The translations under genes and the position numbers were made by a program. The notes beneath the pieces are model-generated. The model had not been told where the DNA came from, searched no databases, and worked only from the letters and a program-made list of their open reading frames with translations. Of a DNA stretch of 36,146 bases, positions 8,362 to 16,628 are shown piece by piece; the stretch's first letter is position 1; the number at the start of each line of letters is the position of its first letter. The stretch lies in contig QZKB01000111.1 of assembly GCA_003599415.1 (NCBI GenBank), positions 1-36,146 of the forward strand, in the 5' to 3' direction. Origin of the DNA: Ignavibacteriales bacterium. Lineage in GTDB: Bacteria > Bacteroidota > Ignavibacteria > Ignavibacteriales > SURF-24.

Positions 8362-9078
8362 CTAAAACCAGGAGTCTGATCCGAAATGGAATGAATTAAC
8401 CATCGCAAAAAACACAGGTTTGAAGCTGTCAAAATTTCGTTTTCCTTTCATAATAAGCTTAAATGTAAAATCATATTCGGTTTCTGTTCTAATATATAAA
8501 ACCTGCGAAATCTGATCTTCTAATTCTTCCGGCTCATTATAAAATCCTGTAAAATTTTTGAATTTGTAAGAATATTTAAACTTTTGCGGATTAAAATAGT
8601 ATTTGTCAGTTACCTCCAGGTGTATATACGGAGGCGGATCAAAAGCGCCTTCAGCAGCCCAAAATGTAACTCCATCCAATTTCTTTTTATTTTGTTGATC
8701 AAGATATACCCATCCAACCGGATAACGGATTTTTACATTCAGCGTTTTTTCAGTGTAAACCTGGTTTAATGTTGATGTATCAGAACCAGCAGCATCTAAC
8801 AGGAAAGGATTTCCACTATCTTTGTTTTCATCTTCTAACTTTGGCTGCTCATCTGGTAAAGGACTTTCTTCATTTTTTTTACTTTCAAATTCCTTCTCAA
8901 GTTTCGAAATGTCAGGTGATGAAATCCCTTTGACAGTGGACAGAACTACGTAGCCGGACTGTTCAAAATTCTCCTTGAATAAATTAGATAATACAAAAGC
9001 AATTAAAACAAAGCTGAGATGAATCAGGATTGATAATAACAAACTTATGTACAATTTACTGTTTTCTTCTTTATTCAA
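8362..9078 (-). CDS. single-pass membrane protein with a C-terminal PsbP/DUF1795-like domain (tentative)
   Basis: Product of 238 aa from a TTG at 9078, the first start codon after an in-frame stop; no SD is apparent, so the exact start is uncertain. Residues 8-33 form one transmembrane helix (LYISLLLSILIHLSFVLIAF). A Glu/Pro/Asn-rich linker (about 55-95) leads to a globular C-terminal domain beginning 'LNVKIRYPVGW'. The 'yP.gW' strand followed by alternating strands resembles the PsbP/DUF1795 group, but this is a weak pattern match. The topology (short cytoplasmic end, helix, linker, exported domain) resembles TonB-like proteins without the TonB C-terminal motif. It is transcribed away from the epimerase gene. 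Function unknown. Confidence 0.65.
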   Translation of the reverse strand: MNKEENSKLYISLLLSILIHLSFVLIAFVLSNLFKENFEQSGYVVLSTVKGISSPDISKLEKEFESKKNEESPLPDEQPKLEDENKDSGNPFLLDAAGSDTSTLNQVYTEKTLNVKIRYPVGWVYLDQQNKKKLDGVTFWAAEGAFDPPPYIHLEVTDKYYFNPQKFKYSYKFKNFTGFYNEPEELEDQISQVLYIRTETEYDFTFKLIMKGKRNFDSFKPVFFAMVNSFHFGSDSWF

Positions 9079-9212
9079 AATTATAATTCATTTTTATCAC
9101 TGTGAAAAATTATAGCTTTGCTCCCCGATTATCAACAGAAAATACTTTCTATTCTTTTAGGCTTGATACAATTTTATTATTTTTTGGCTTCAAAATTCAA
9201 TTTGAGGTAATT

Positions 9213-10250
9213 ATGAATTTCCTTATTACCGGCGGTGCAGGATTTTTAGGAATTAATCTTATTCGTTACTTGGTAAACAAAGGACATGCTGTTTCATCGC
9301 TTGATATAGCTGAATTTGATTATACTGATATGAAGGATAAAATTAAAATTTACAAAGGTGATATCAGAGACGAGAAATTGGTTTCTGAAATTATGCCGGG
9401 GACAGATATTTTTATTCATACTGCGGCTGCTTTACCACTTTACCCGGAAAAGGAAATATTTTCAACAGACATTGATGGAACAAGAATTTTACTTAGTGAA
9501 GCGTACAAAAATAAAGTCGCAAGATTTGTACATATTTCGTCAACTGCTGTTTACGGTATTCCGGATCATCATCCGCTTTATGAGGATGATAAACTTGATG
9601 GCGTTGGCCCATACGGCAAAGCAAAAATTCTTGCGGAAGAAGTATGTCTTGAGTATCGGAAGAAAGGAATGTGCGTTCCCATTATCAGACCGAAATCATT
9701 TATTGGACCTGAACGACTTGGAGTGTTTGCATTATTCTATGATTGGGCAAAAGACGGTCATGGTTTCCCAATGATTGGTAAAGGAGATAACCGTTACCAG
9801 CTTTTAGATGTAGAAGATCTTTGCGACGCTACTTACTTATGCTGTACTTTGGATGAAAAAATTGTAAATGATACTTTTAACATCGGAGCAAAAGATTTTA
9901 CAACAATGAAAGAAGATTACCAGGCAGTGCTTGATGAAGCCGGATTCGGTAAGAAAATTGTGGGTCTGCCGGAAAAACCAATTATTTTTACTTTAAAATT
10001 TCTTGAAGCGTTAAAGCTTTCACCACTTTATAAATGGGTGTACGAGACTGCCTCAAAGGATTCTTTTGTTTCAATTGAAAAAGCGGAAAAGATACTTGGC
10101 TTCAAACCAAAATACTCCAACAAAAATGCCCTGGTAAGAAATTACAAATGGTACCTTGAAAATCTTGACCAATTTAAAAATCAGACCGGGATTTCCCATA
10201 GAGTTCCGTGGAAGCAGGGAATTTTAAAACTTGCAAAGATTTTCTTTTAA
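9213..10250 (+). CDS. NAD-dependent epimerase/dehydratase (extended SDR)
   Basis: Product of 345 aa from the ATG at 9213, which has GAGG 5 nt upstream; an in-frame extension to 9102 lacks an SD and pushes the Rossmann motif inwards. Residues 1-13 give the strand and 'GGAGFLG' dinucleotide motif. The catalytic set is 'SSTAVYG' (Ser110/Thr111) and Tyr134-x3-Lys138 ('GPYGKAK'). '[22 protein letters not shown]' and '[15 protein letters not shown]' are typical of sugar-nucleotide epimerase/dehydratases. The C-terminus (about 250-345) replaces the usual substrate cap with a '[14 protein letters not shown]' tail. The substrate cannot be told. It stands alone, divergent from the membrane-protein gene. 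Confidence 0.88.
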   Translation: MNFLITGGAGFLGINLIRYLVNKGHAVSSLDIAEFDYTDMKDKIKIYKGDIRDEKLVSEIMPGTDIFIHTAAALPLYPEKEIFSTDIDGTRILLSEAYKNKVARFVHISSTAVYGIPDHHPLYEDDKLDGVGPYGKAKILAEEVCLEYRKKGMCVPIIRPKSFIGPERLGVFALFYDWAKDGHGFPMIGKGDNRYQLLDVEDLCDATYLCCTLDEKIVNDTFNIGAKDFTTMKEDYQAVLDEAGFGKKIVGLPEKPIIFTLKFLEALKLSPLYKWVYETASKDSFVSIEKAEKILGFKPKYSNKNALVRNYKWYLENLDQFKNQTGISHRVPWKQGILKLAKIFF

Positions 10251-10269
10251 TTTATTCTGCAGTAAATAA

Positions 10270-10304
10270 TTTGATTTATATTTTATCTTCGTTGCGTATA
10301 TTTG
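10270..10304 (+). promoter_or_regulatory. possible promoter upstream of the deoxyhypusine synthase-like gene
   Basis: TATATTTG at 10297-10304 matches the Bacteroidetes -7 box TAnnTTTG, and a TTTG lies at 10270-10273. The 23-nt spacing is longer than usual, so this is weak. Confidence 0.3.
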
Positions 10305-10337
10305 TAACAGAAAAATTAAACAGGAGAAAATAAAAAA

Positions 10338-11381
10338 ATGCCACAGAAAAAAGATTTTCTGAAAGACATTGTTAAACACATAGATATTAAACAACACAAT
10401 GTTGTTCAACTTGTAGATTCTATGGAAAAGATGGCTTTCTCTGCGCGGGATTTAAATAGAGCCGCACAGATTTACGAAAGAATGCTTTCCGATAAAGATT
10501 GCACAGTTATATTAACTTTGGCCGGAAGTCTATTCAGCGCAGGATTAAAAAAAGTTGTATACGATCTTATTTCTAATAATATGGTGGATGCTGTTGTTTC
10601 AACCGGTGCCATAATGGTTGACCAGGATTTCTTTGAAGCGCTCGGTTTTAAGCATTACCTCGGTACACCGTTTAGTGATGATAATGTTTTAAGAGAACTT
10701 CACATTGACAGAATTTATGATACTTATATTGATGAAGATGAATTAAGAGTATGCGATGAAACAACCGCTAAAATATTTGATTCACTAGAACCTCGTCCTT
10801 ATTCTTCCCGTGAATTATTATGGGAATTCGGAAAGTATCTTGAAATGAACGGCGGTCCAAAAGTAGATGACAGTGTTGTTTATGCCGCTTATAAAAATAA
10901 TGTTCCGATTTTTGTCCCGGCATTTTCTGATTGCTCTGCGGGATTTGGAATTATAATGCACCAGGTTGCTCATCCTGATAAACATGTTTCAATTGATTCA
11001 GGGAAAGATTTTCTTGAATTAACCCAGATAAAATTGAACAGTAAAGAAACGGGAATCTTTATGGTTGGCGGCGGTGTGCCTAAGAATTTTACTCAGGACA
11101 TTGTTGTTGCTGCAGATCTTCTTCAGGAAGATGCACCGATGCATAAGTACGCTGTTCAGATTACTGTTGCTGACGTAAGAGACGGAGCTTTATCGAGCTC
11201 AACATTAAAAGAAGCAAGTTCATGGGGCAAAGTTGAAACTACTTTTGAACAAATGGTTTACTCTGAAGCTACTATTGCAATGCCTTTAATTACAGGCTAT
11301 GCATATAATAAAGGTGTTTGGAAAGACAGGAAAGCAAGAGAATGCCAGAAATTATTTCTAAAACAATCTGCACAAGTTTAG
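10338..11381 (+). CDS. deoxyhypusine synthase-family protein (probable polyamine enzyme)
   Basis: Product of 347 aa. The family is shown by 'LAGSLFSAGLKKVVYDLISNNMVDAVVSTGA' (NAD site, residues 61-91), 'VPIFVPAFSDCSAGFGI' near 189-205, 'FMVGGGVPKNFTQD' near 241-254 and 'ADVRDGALSSS...SSWGKVE', which carries the catalytic Lys298 equivalent to the enamine-forming lysine of eukaryotic DHS. Bacteria lack eIF5A, and characterised bacterial members act on free polyamines, making homospermidine or related products; that role is inferred here. An AGGAG lies 11 nt before the ATG, longer than ideal. The gene is monocistronic and meets the large minus-strand operon tail to tail. Confidence 0.9.
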   Translation: MPQKKDFLKDIVKHIDIKQHNVVQLVDSMEKMAFSARDLNRAAQIYERMLSDKDCTVILTLAGSLFSAGLKKVVYDLISNNMVDAVVSTGAIMVDQDFFEALGFKHYLGTPFSDDNVLRELHIDRIYDTYIDEDELRVCDETTAKIFDSLEPRPYSSRELLWEFGKYLEMNGGPKVDDSVVYAAYKNNVPIFVPAFSDCSAGFGIIMHQVAHPDKHVSIDSGKDFLELTQIKLNSKETGIFMVGGGVPKNFTQDIVVAADLLQEDAPMHKYAVQITVADVRDGALSSSTLKEASSWGKVETTFEQMVYSEATIAMPLITGYAYNKGVWKDRKARECQKLFLKQSAQV

Positions 11382-11397
11382 TATAAAACCTTTGCAA

Positions 11398-11438
11398 CTT
11401 AGCGTCTTTGCGGTAAGACTAACCCCAAAGGCGCTAAG
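11398..11438. repeat. REP-like hairpin element, copy A (between convergent genes)
   Basis: Arms CTTAGCGTCTTTGCGG (11398-11413) and CCCCAAAGGCGCTAAG (11423-11438) pair over 16 positions with one G-U pair and one C-C mismatch; the loop is 9 nt. The left-arm core CTTAGCGyCTTTGCGGT recurs at 27863-27894 in opposite orientation. No T run follows, so it is not a classical terminator although it lies between convergent genes. Confidence 0.65.
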
Positions 11439-11449
11439 GCCTTTAACAA

Positions 11450-12094
11450 TCACTTCTCCTTAATTGCCCAGATAATATCACTTAGTGTAATTCTTTCCTT
11501 AATAAAATTCATATGCTCAAGATTATCCGCTTCAAACTTTTCAAGGTAAACTGAAATTTTTTCTTTCAACCAGCTTATTTCAGCTTTCAGTTTCCAATGT
11601 TCGCCAGAATTCCTGTCTGCTACAACAACGAACAACCGGTTACCAAAGTGTTTTCTTCCCTGCTGACTTTGATTTTCATACAGCCACTTTATTAATTCTG
11701 TTTTATTCCCGAGAGCATAATTAATGTTATGATGAAAGTTTTTTGGAAATACACTTGTTTTATGATCAAAGACTATGTCATTAATAGAAAAGTCAACTAA
11801 TTTGTCACGCCTATCGATATTGGCTTTAACTTTTGGATTGCTGCAGAAAATATTTTCCACCGCTTGGGCAGAAAGGAAGTTATACCACCTGTTTAACGCA
11901 TAATTGGTAAATAATTCTTTATCATCCTGAATAATTTTCTCTTCACGAGAGATTCGCTGAAGGAGTGGATCAAATTCATCATATCGATAAATGAATTCAG
12001 TTAACTGGTCATAATGATCATTCTGTTTAATTCCCCACTTGTATTCATATTTTAATCTTTTCTTAAGTTCGCTTTCTATTTTGTCAAGATTCAT
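11450..12094 (-). CDS. uncharacterised protein with a PD-(D/E)XK-like motif
   Basis: Product of 214 aa, no signal peptide, rich in Lys/Glu/Asn and helical at both ends. The centre reads 'LVDFSINDIVFDHKTSVFP' (residues 99-117): an acidic residue (Asp101), a short hairpin, then Asp110-His-Lys112 on a strand. With Glu80 in the preceding helix this fits the layout of PD-(D/E)XK nuclease-fold proteins, and 'NRLFVVVAD' (152-160) could be the next core strand. That is inferred from pattern only; I do not recognise the family. It lies 24 nt behind the six-hairpin glycosidase-like gene and may be the last gene of the operon, although a nuclease-like protein has no obvious part in sugar use. Confidence 0.65.
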   Translation of the reverse strand: MNLDKIESELKKRLKYEYKWGIKQNDHYDQLTEFIYRYDEFDPLLQRISREEKIIQDDKELFTNYALNRWYNFLSAQAVENIFCSNPKVKANIDRRDKLVDFSINDIVFDHKTSVFPKNFHHNINYALGNKTELIKWLYENQSQQGRKHFGNRLFVVVADRNSGEHWKLKAEISWLKEKISVYLEKFEADNLEHMNFIKERITLSDIIWAIKEK

Positions 12095-12118
12095 TTTTAG
12101 AATCTCATATTGTTATAA

Positions 12119-14170
12119 TCACTTATAAAGATTATAAATCAGGTACAAGTACCAACCGGCAGCCCACATAAACTGCGGCTTATCAACTTTACCTCTGAAC
12201 TTTAAATCAGGATTACTGTTCCTGTACTCATACATCGCGGGCTGTCCATTCGGGCTGTTGATTATTCCATCGATTGTCATAGTCTGTTTAATAAATTCAA
12301 CCGCCTTTTCTCTTTCACCAATTGAAATTAACGCAAGCGCATACCAGGCATTCCCGTGAGGCCATATACCGCCATTTATGTATTTATACTTATCGCCGGC
12401 TTCGTTACCTGCAAACTTAAGGTATTCAATCAACTTATGAAAATCCATTGGGTACACAACATAAATTCCTAATTGCGGGTCTAAAAGTTTTTCTGCCGCT
12501 GTCTTTACTAATTCTTTTTTCTTATCAGCATCAATTAAATTGAAATGAGCCGCAAGCAATGAACCGATATAATAATGTTCATCAAGACTACCATCCTGGA
12601 AATAATTCATAAGGTAACCGTTTTTCCAAAGGGAATCATTTAAAGCTTTCTCCATATGTAACGACAGAGTTTTGTATTCTTCCAATTCCTGAATTTCTTT
12701 TTTCAACTTTCCTGAAATTTCGATAAAATCACTTAAAGCTTTTATTGCAAGTATTGTCATATACGAGCGAGGCCCATAATTCCTGCCAATGTCCCACCAG
12801 TCGGGGCGATACGCATACATAAGGTTATTCTTTTTATTTGATAGCGTTTGCTGCAAACTCTTTTCAATGTATGGGAATAACTTTTCGGTAAAAGTCTTAT
12901 CGTTTGTATGTTGAAGGTAACTTGCAGAAACTAATATAAACCAGAAATGATTCCAGTTATCCGGTGTGCACATTTCAGTAACGAAAGCTGTGTCTCTCCA
13001 GTAGTAAGCGTGAGGTATAATTTTATCTTTATCCGCATGACCAATAATAAATTCCAGATCTTTCTTTACTCTTTCCTTGTCAAACTGAATCGCTGCTAAG
13101 TCAGTTAACAAAACATCGTGAGTAAAATAAAAATTATACTCTGCAGGGCAAGGCATCGGTTGAATGCTACCATCAATATAATGCCGGTTTACCGCAAGAA
13201 CAGCTTTTGCCCAGGCAACAGATTTATCCAAAATGCTATCGCCAGTTGTTATAAAAGATTTGTTTATTTCTTTCAGAATATATTTTTCATATTCATCAAT
13301 TTCATACCCGTAATTTTTAAGCAGATAACCGGCAAGTTGTTTGCCTTCATTATTTTTAGTTGAACCGATTATCTGGACGACTTTAATCTTTTCACCTGTT
13401 GCTAACTTTTTTTTGTACAGGTAATAAATTGCCGGTCGTTCAGTCTTTTCTTTTTGAATCAACTTTGTTTGATTCTGCCATTCAACTTCTTTCCACCATT
13501 TATATGAAATTGTATTTTGATTATCCAAGTAACTTTTGACTGAATAATTTTCCGGCTGCAAACCTGCATTTGTAACAAACAATTGTGCAAACTGAGTTTC
13601 TTTATCAGGAAAATTTGTAAACACGGCTGAACCATTTTCATCAAATTCAGTATAGGCTTTATCCTTTAATTTATATGAGTGACAGGTCCTGAGCGAGTTT
13701 TCAAATTGAGTTTCTAAAGTATATTCCTTTGTTGAAGTAGAAATGTTTTCAATTTCATAAGTCAAAACAAATGCTGATTTATCATTACAAAATTCATATG
13801 AGACACGAATAATTTTTTCTTCATCACTCTTCCTGAATTTAACTGAATAAGGTGTCAGTTCAAACTCATAAGGTTCTAAACCAATCCATTCTTTCTTACC
13901 ACCAACATCCAGTAAAGCAGCCATTATAAATGTTGAATCACGTTTCCAGTAATCATCACTCATATCAACGCTGTTTGCCACCGGATAATAAAAACTTATC
14001 CTCTGCGGCATCGGAAAGCTGTGATGAAACTCCACTCCTGCAAAATGATTTCCAACCTCAATCTGAGCATCACCATTAAATGTTACAGATGGAAATTCCT
14101 TTAGCTGTGCAAACGAAACAGAATTAATAACGCACAAGCTTACTATCACCATGCATAATAATTTTTTCAT
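12119..14170 (-). CDS. secreted six-hairpin glycosidase-like protein
   Basis: Product of 683 aa with a signal peptide (MKKLLCMVIVSLCVINSVSFAQ). Residues about 25-300 are a beta-rich N-domain; about 305-683 form a helical repeat region typical of (alpha/alpha)6 glycosidases. Candidate active-site segments are 'YFTHDVLLTDLAA' (near 348-360), 'YRPDWWDIGRNYGPRSY' (near 454-470) and 'NGGIWPHGNAWYAL' (near 599-612), the last resembling the conserved loop of GH63/GH94/GH133-type enzymes. The exact GH family is not clear to me. It is presumably periplasmic and acts on oligosaccharides taken in by the TonB receptor. It lies 14 nt after the GH2 beta-mannosidase, so mannoside processing is the likely context. 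Confidence 0.75.
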   Translation of the reverse strand: MKKLLCMVIVSLCVINSVSFAQLKEFPSVTFNGDAQIEVGNHFAGVEFHHSFPMPQRISFYYPVANSVDMSDDYWKRDSTFIMAALLDVGGKKEWIGLEPYEFELTPYSVKFRKSDEEKIIRVSYEFCNDKSAFVLTYEIENISTSTKEYTLETQFENSLRTCHSYKLKDKAYTEFDENGSAVFTNFPDKETQFAQLFVTNAGLQPENYSVKSYLDNQNTISYKWWKEVEWQNQTKLIQKEKTERPAIYYLYKKKLATGEKIKVVQIIGSTKNNEGKQLAGYLLKNYGYEIDEYEKYILKEINKSFITTGDSILDKSVAWAKAVLAVNRHYIDGSIQPMPCPAEYNFYFTHDVLLTDLAAIQFDKERVKKDLEFIIGHADKDKIIPHAYYWRDTAFVTEMCTPDNWNHFWFILVSASYLQHTNDKTFTEKLFPYIEKSLQQTLSNKKNNLMYAYRPDWWDIGRNYGPRSYMTILAIKALSDFIEISGKLKKEIQELEEYKTLSLHMEKALNDSLWKNGYLMNYFQDGSLDEHYYIGSLLAAHFNLIDADKKKELVKTAAEKLLDPQLGIYVVYPMDFHKLIEYLKFAGNEAGDKYKYINGGIWPHGNAWYALALISIGEREKAVEFIKQTMTIDGIINSPNGQPAMYEYRNSNPDLKFRGKVDKPQFMWAAGWYLYLIYNLYK

Positions 14171-14184
14171 TTTATGTTTCCCAT

Positions 14185-16620
14185 TTAATTACAGTAACGG
14201 TTCAACCAATCGATGGAAATAATTTTTTCTTTCTTTGTGTTTACAGGAAGAGAAACTGATTCACCTTTCAGGATTATCATTCCGTTTGTGCCCAGTGTAT
14301 TTTTATCAAGCTGAATGCTCACAAAAAACGCAGGTTTATCAGTAGTAATTCTGATTTCATTTTTCTTCAAATCTGTTTTTACTTTTGCTTCAGGTAGTTT
14401 AAGATGTTTCCATTCGTGAGTTTTATAGAAATTCCTGTGGAGCAGGTTTTTATCCTTATCATATAAAGATGAAATGTAAATTGCTTCGCCTGCAAGAATT
14501 GCTTCATCAAGCGGAAGGCTTTCTTCAACGGTAATACTATCAGCATTCAGATTGACTGCTTCATTAAAAATTGTTTTTGTTTTCCCTTCCGGTAATAGAA
14601 TAATGTCAATTTTAAGCGATCCTTCGAAGCGATTTGTTTCGCTGTTAATTAATTCAATTCCTATTTCATTTTTATTACGGACAAATCTGCATGCCTGCGA
14701 AGCGAAGGATTGTTTAACAAAATAGTACGGCAGCTTTGGTTTCATATCAGAATCAATTAATGCCCAGCTTGAAACAGGCCAGCAATCATTAAGCTGCCAG
14801 ATGATTGACCCGTTTGTTTTGGGAAAATTAAAGCGCCAATGTTCAAGACATTCTTTCATAGCAAAACCATGATTCAATTGAGTGAGATAAATGAAATCCT
14901 CAAAATCAGTTTTAACCGGAAGATGAGCAGATAAAAATCTGATAAGCCGTTCCGGTCCCTCAACCTGCTTGTTATGAAATTCAAAAATTCTGCTCTGAAT
15001 AATTCTTTCATCTTTAGGAAGAACTGATTTAAATGTTGAAGTGTTTGCCGGACTTTGAAAACCGAACTCCGTCACGAATAAACTTTTATCTTCAGCAACA
15101 CTTGAATAGTCCTTCCACATACTCCAGATTTGCCACTGATGCCTGTTCCCGCTTTGCTCAGAGTTCGGGTCATCATCAAAACCAAACGGTGAAGATGGCC
15201 AGTAAGGACGCGATGAATCAAGTTCTGAAAGAATCTGCATAATAACTTCGTGATAAATTTTATAGCCCGGCATTTCCCTGTAAGATTTTTTCTGTTCCTG
15301 AAACCATATCCATTCGTTCTCATTATTGCCGCACCATATTACAATTGACGGATGATGCCGGAGCCTGTTAACATTCTGTTTTATTTCTTCTGTTACATTA
15401 TCAATAAATTCTCTATGCTCTGGATAAGCGGCACAGGCAAACATAAAATCCTGCCAGACCATCAAACCAAGTTCATCGCAAGTCTCATAAAATTTATCGT
15501 CTTCATAAATTCCACCACCCCAAACGCGTACTATATTCATATTAGCTTCTTTTGCAAACTGCAAAAGCCTTTTGTACTTGTCTTCTTTTATCCGCGGAAG
15601 AAAAGTATCGGCTGGAATCCAGTTAGCTCCTTTTGCAAAAACAGGTTTACCATTTATTACAAACTGAAACTGCGGTTGGTTGTTTTCTTCTAATTTTAAT
15701 TCAACTGTTCTTATTCCAACTTTTCTGTTCACTTCATCAATTACTTCATCATCATCATTTATTAATTGAAAAACGAAGTTATACAAGTCAGGTTCACCCA
15801 TTCCGTTTGGCCACCACAACTTCGGGTTTTGAACTTTAATCTGCGCTTCAAATTTATTTTCATTCTTTAATTGAAATTCTTTTTCTATCCTGTCATCTTC
15901 TCTTTCAATTATAATTTTAATTTTATGACTGCTTTCTTCACTTAAACCTGCTTTAACCTGAACCTCAGCAAAATCTTTTCGAACCGATTTTGTACTGAAT
16001 GAAATATTTTCAATCAGTACATCATCACTTTGTAAAAGATAAACATTCTTCCAGATTCCCATTGTAATAAAAGCAGGACCCCAGTCCCAGCCAAATGAAT
16101 ACTGGGCTTTTCTAACATATACTCTTTCACTCCTTAAAGCTACAGGAAGTTTTCCGTACTCTGTTTCCAATCTTTTAGCATGCTTAACGTTGGAAGTGAA
16201 TTCAACCTGAAGTACATTTTTTTTAGCAATAAGCTTATTTGTTACATCGAAAGAATATTTGCGGAACATATTTTCCGAAGTTGTTAGCTCTTTTCCATTT
16301 AAAAGAATTTTAGCTACTGTATCCAATCCTTCAAAAACCAGTTCAATCTTTTTTGATGTATCCAGATTTTGTGGAAGGTTGAAAGTTGTTTTGTAAATCC
16401 AGTCTGAATCACCTATCCATTGCAACCTTTCTTCATTATCAGAATAGAAAGGATCGGCTATTAAATTATTCTCTATCAAGTCTGTATGTATTGTACCGGG
16501 TACTACTGCATTATGCCATCTCTTAAGAATTTTGACTGTTTTCTTTTCAAGTTCAGTTATGCTTTCATCAGGATGAAGAGTGAACTGCCAGTTATCGTTT
16601 ATATAAAATATATTTTTCAA
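14185..16620 (-). CDS. GH2 beta-mannosidase
   Basis: Product of 811 aa with no signal peptide, so cytoplasmic. It begins at a TTG with AGGCGG a few bases upstream, 8 nt after the preceding stop; no ATG is available before residue 119. Domain order is that of GH2: sugar-binding jelly roll (1-200, 'VPGTIHTDLIENNLIADPFY' and 'WIYKTTF'), Ig-like domain (200-305), TIM barrel (305-620, 'KGANWIPADTF', 'VRVWGGGIYE'), and C-terminal beta domains. The acid/base is Glu434 in 'WCGNNENEW' and the nucleophile Glu518 in 'FVTEFGFQS'. 'CGNNE' with 'GWDWGPAF' (residues 177-184) points to beta-mannosidase rather than beta-galactosidase. It releases mannose from non-reducing ends of beta-mannosides and is the best evidence for the locus substrate. 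Confidence 0.93.
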   Translation of the reverse strand: MKNIFYINDNWQFTLHPDESITELEKKTVKILKRWHNAVVPGTIHTDLIENNLIADPFYSDNEERLQWIGDSDWIYKTTFNLPQNLDTSKKIELVFEGLDTVAKILLNGKELTTSENMFRKYSFDVTNKLIAKKNVLQVEFTSNVKHAKRLETEYGKLPVALRSERVYVRKAQYSFGWDWGPAFITMGIWKNVYLLQSDDVLIENISFSTKSVRKDFAEVQVKAGLSEESSHKIKIIIEREDDRIEKEFQLKNENKFEAQIKVQNPKLWWPNGMGEPDLYNFVFQLINDDDEVIDEVNRKVGIRTVELKLEENNQPQFQFVINGKPVFAKGANWIPADTFLPRIKEDKYKRLLQFAKEANMNIVRVWGGGIYEDDKFYETCDELGLMVWQDFMFACAAYPEHREFIDNVTEEIKQNVNRLRHHPSIVIWCGNNENEWIWFQEQKKSYREMPGYKIYHEVIMQILSELDSSRPYWPSSPFGFDDDPNSEQSGNRHQWQIWSMWKDYSSVAEDKSLFVTEFGFQSPANTSTFKSVLPKDERIIQSRIFEFHNKQVEGPERLIRFLSAHLPVKTDFEDFIYLTQLNHGFAMKECLEHWRFNFPKTNGSIIWQLNDCWPVSSWALIDSDMKPKLPYYFVKQSFASQACRFVRNKNEIGIELINSETNRFEGSLKIDIILLPEGKTKTIFNEAVNLNADSITVEESLPLDEAILAGEAIYISSLYDKDKNLLHRNFYKTHEWKHLKLPEAKVKTDLKKNEIRITTDKPAFFVSIQLDKNTLGTNGMIILKGESVSLPVNTKKEKIISIDWLNRYCN

Positions 16621-16628
16621 ATTACCGC

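Noticed and set aside
9102..9212. 37-residue N-terminal extension of the epimerase
   Set aside because: No SD at 9102, and the Rossmann motif belongs at the N-terminus; GAGG precedes the ATG at 9213.
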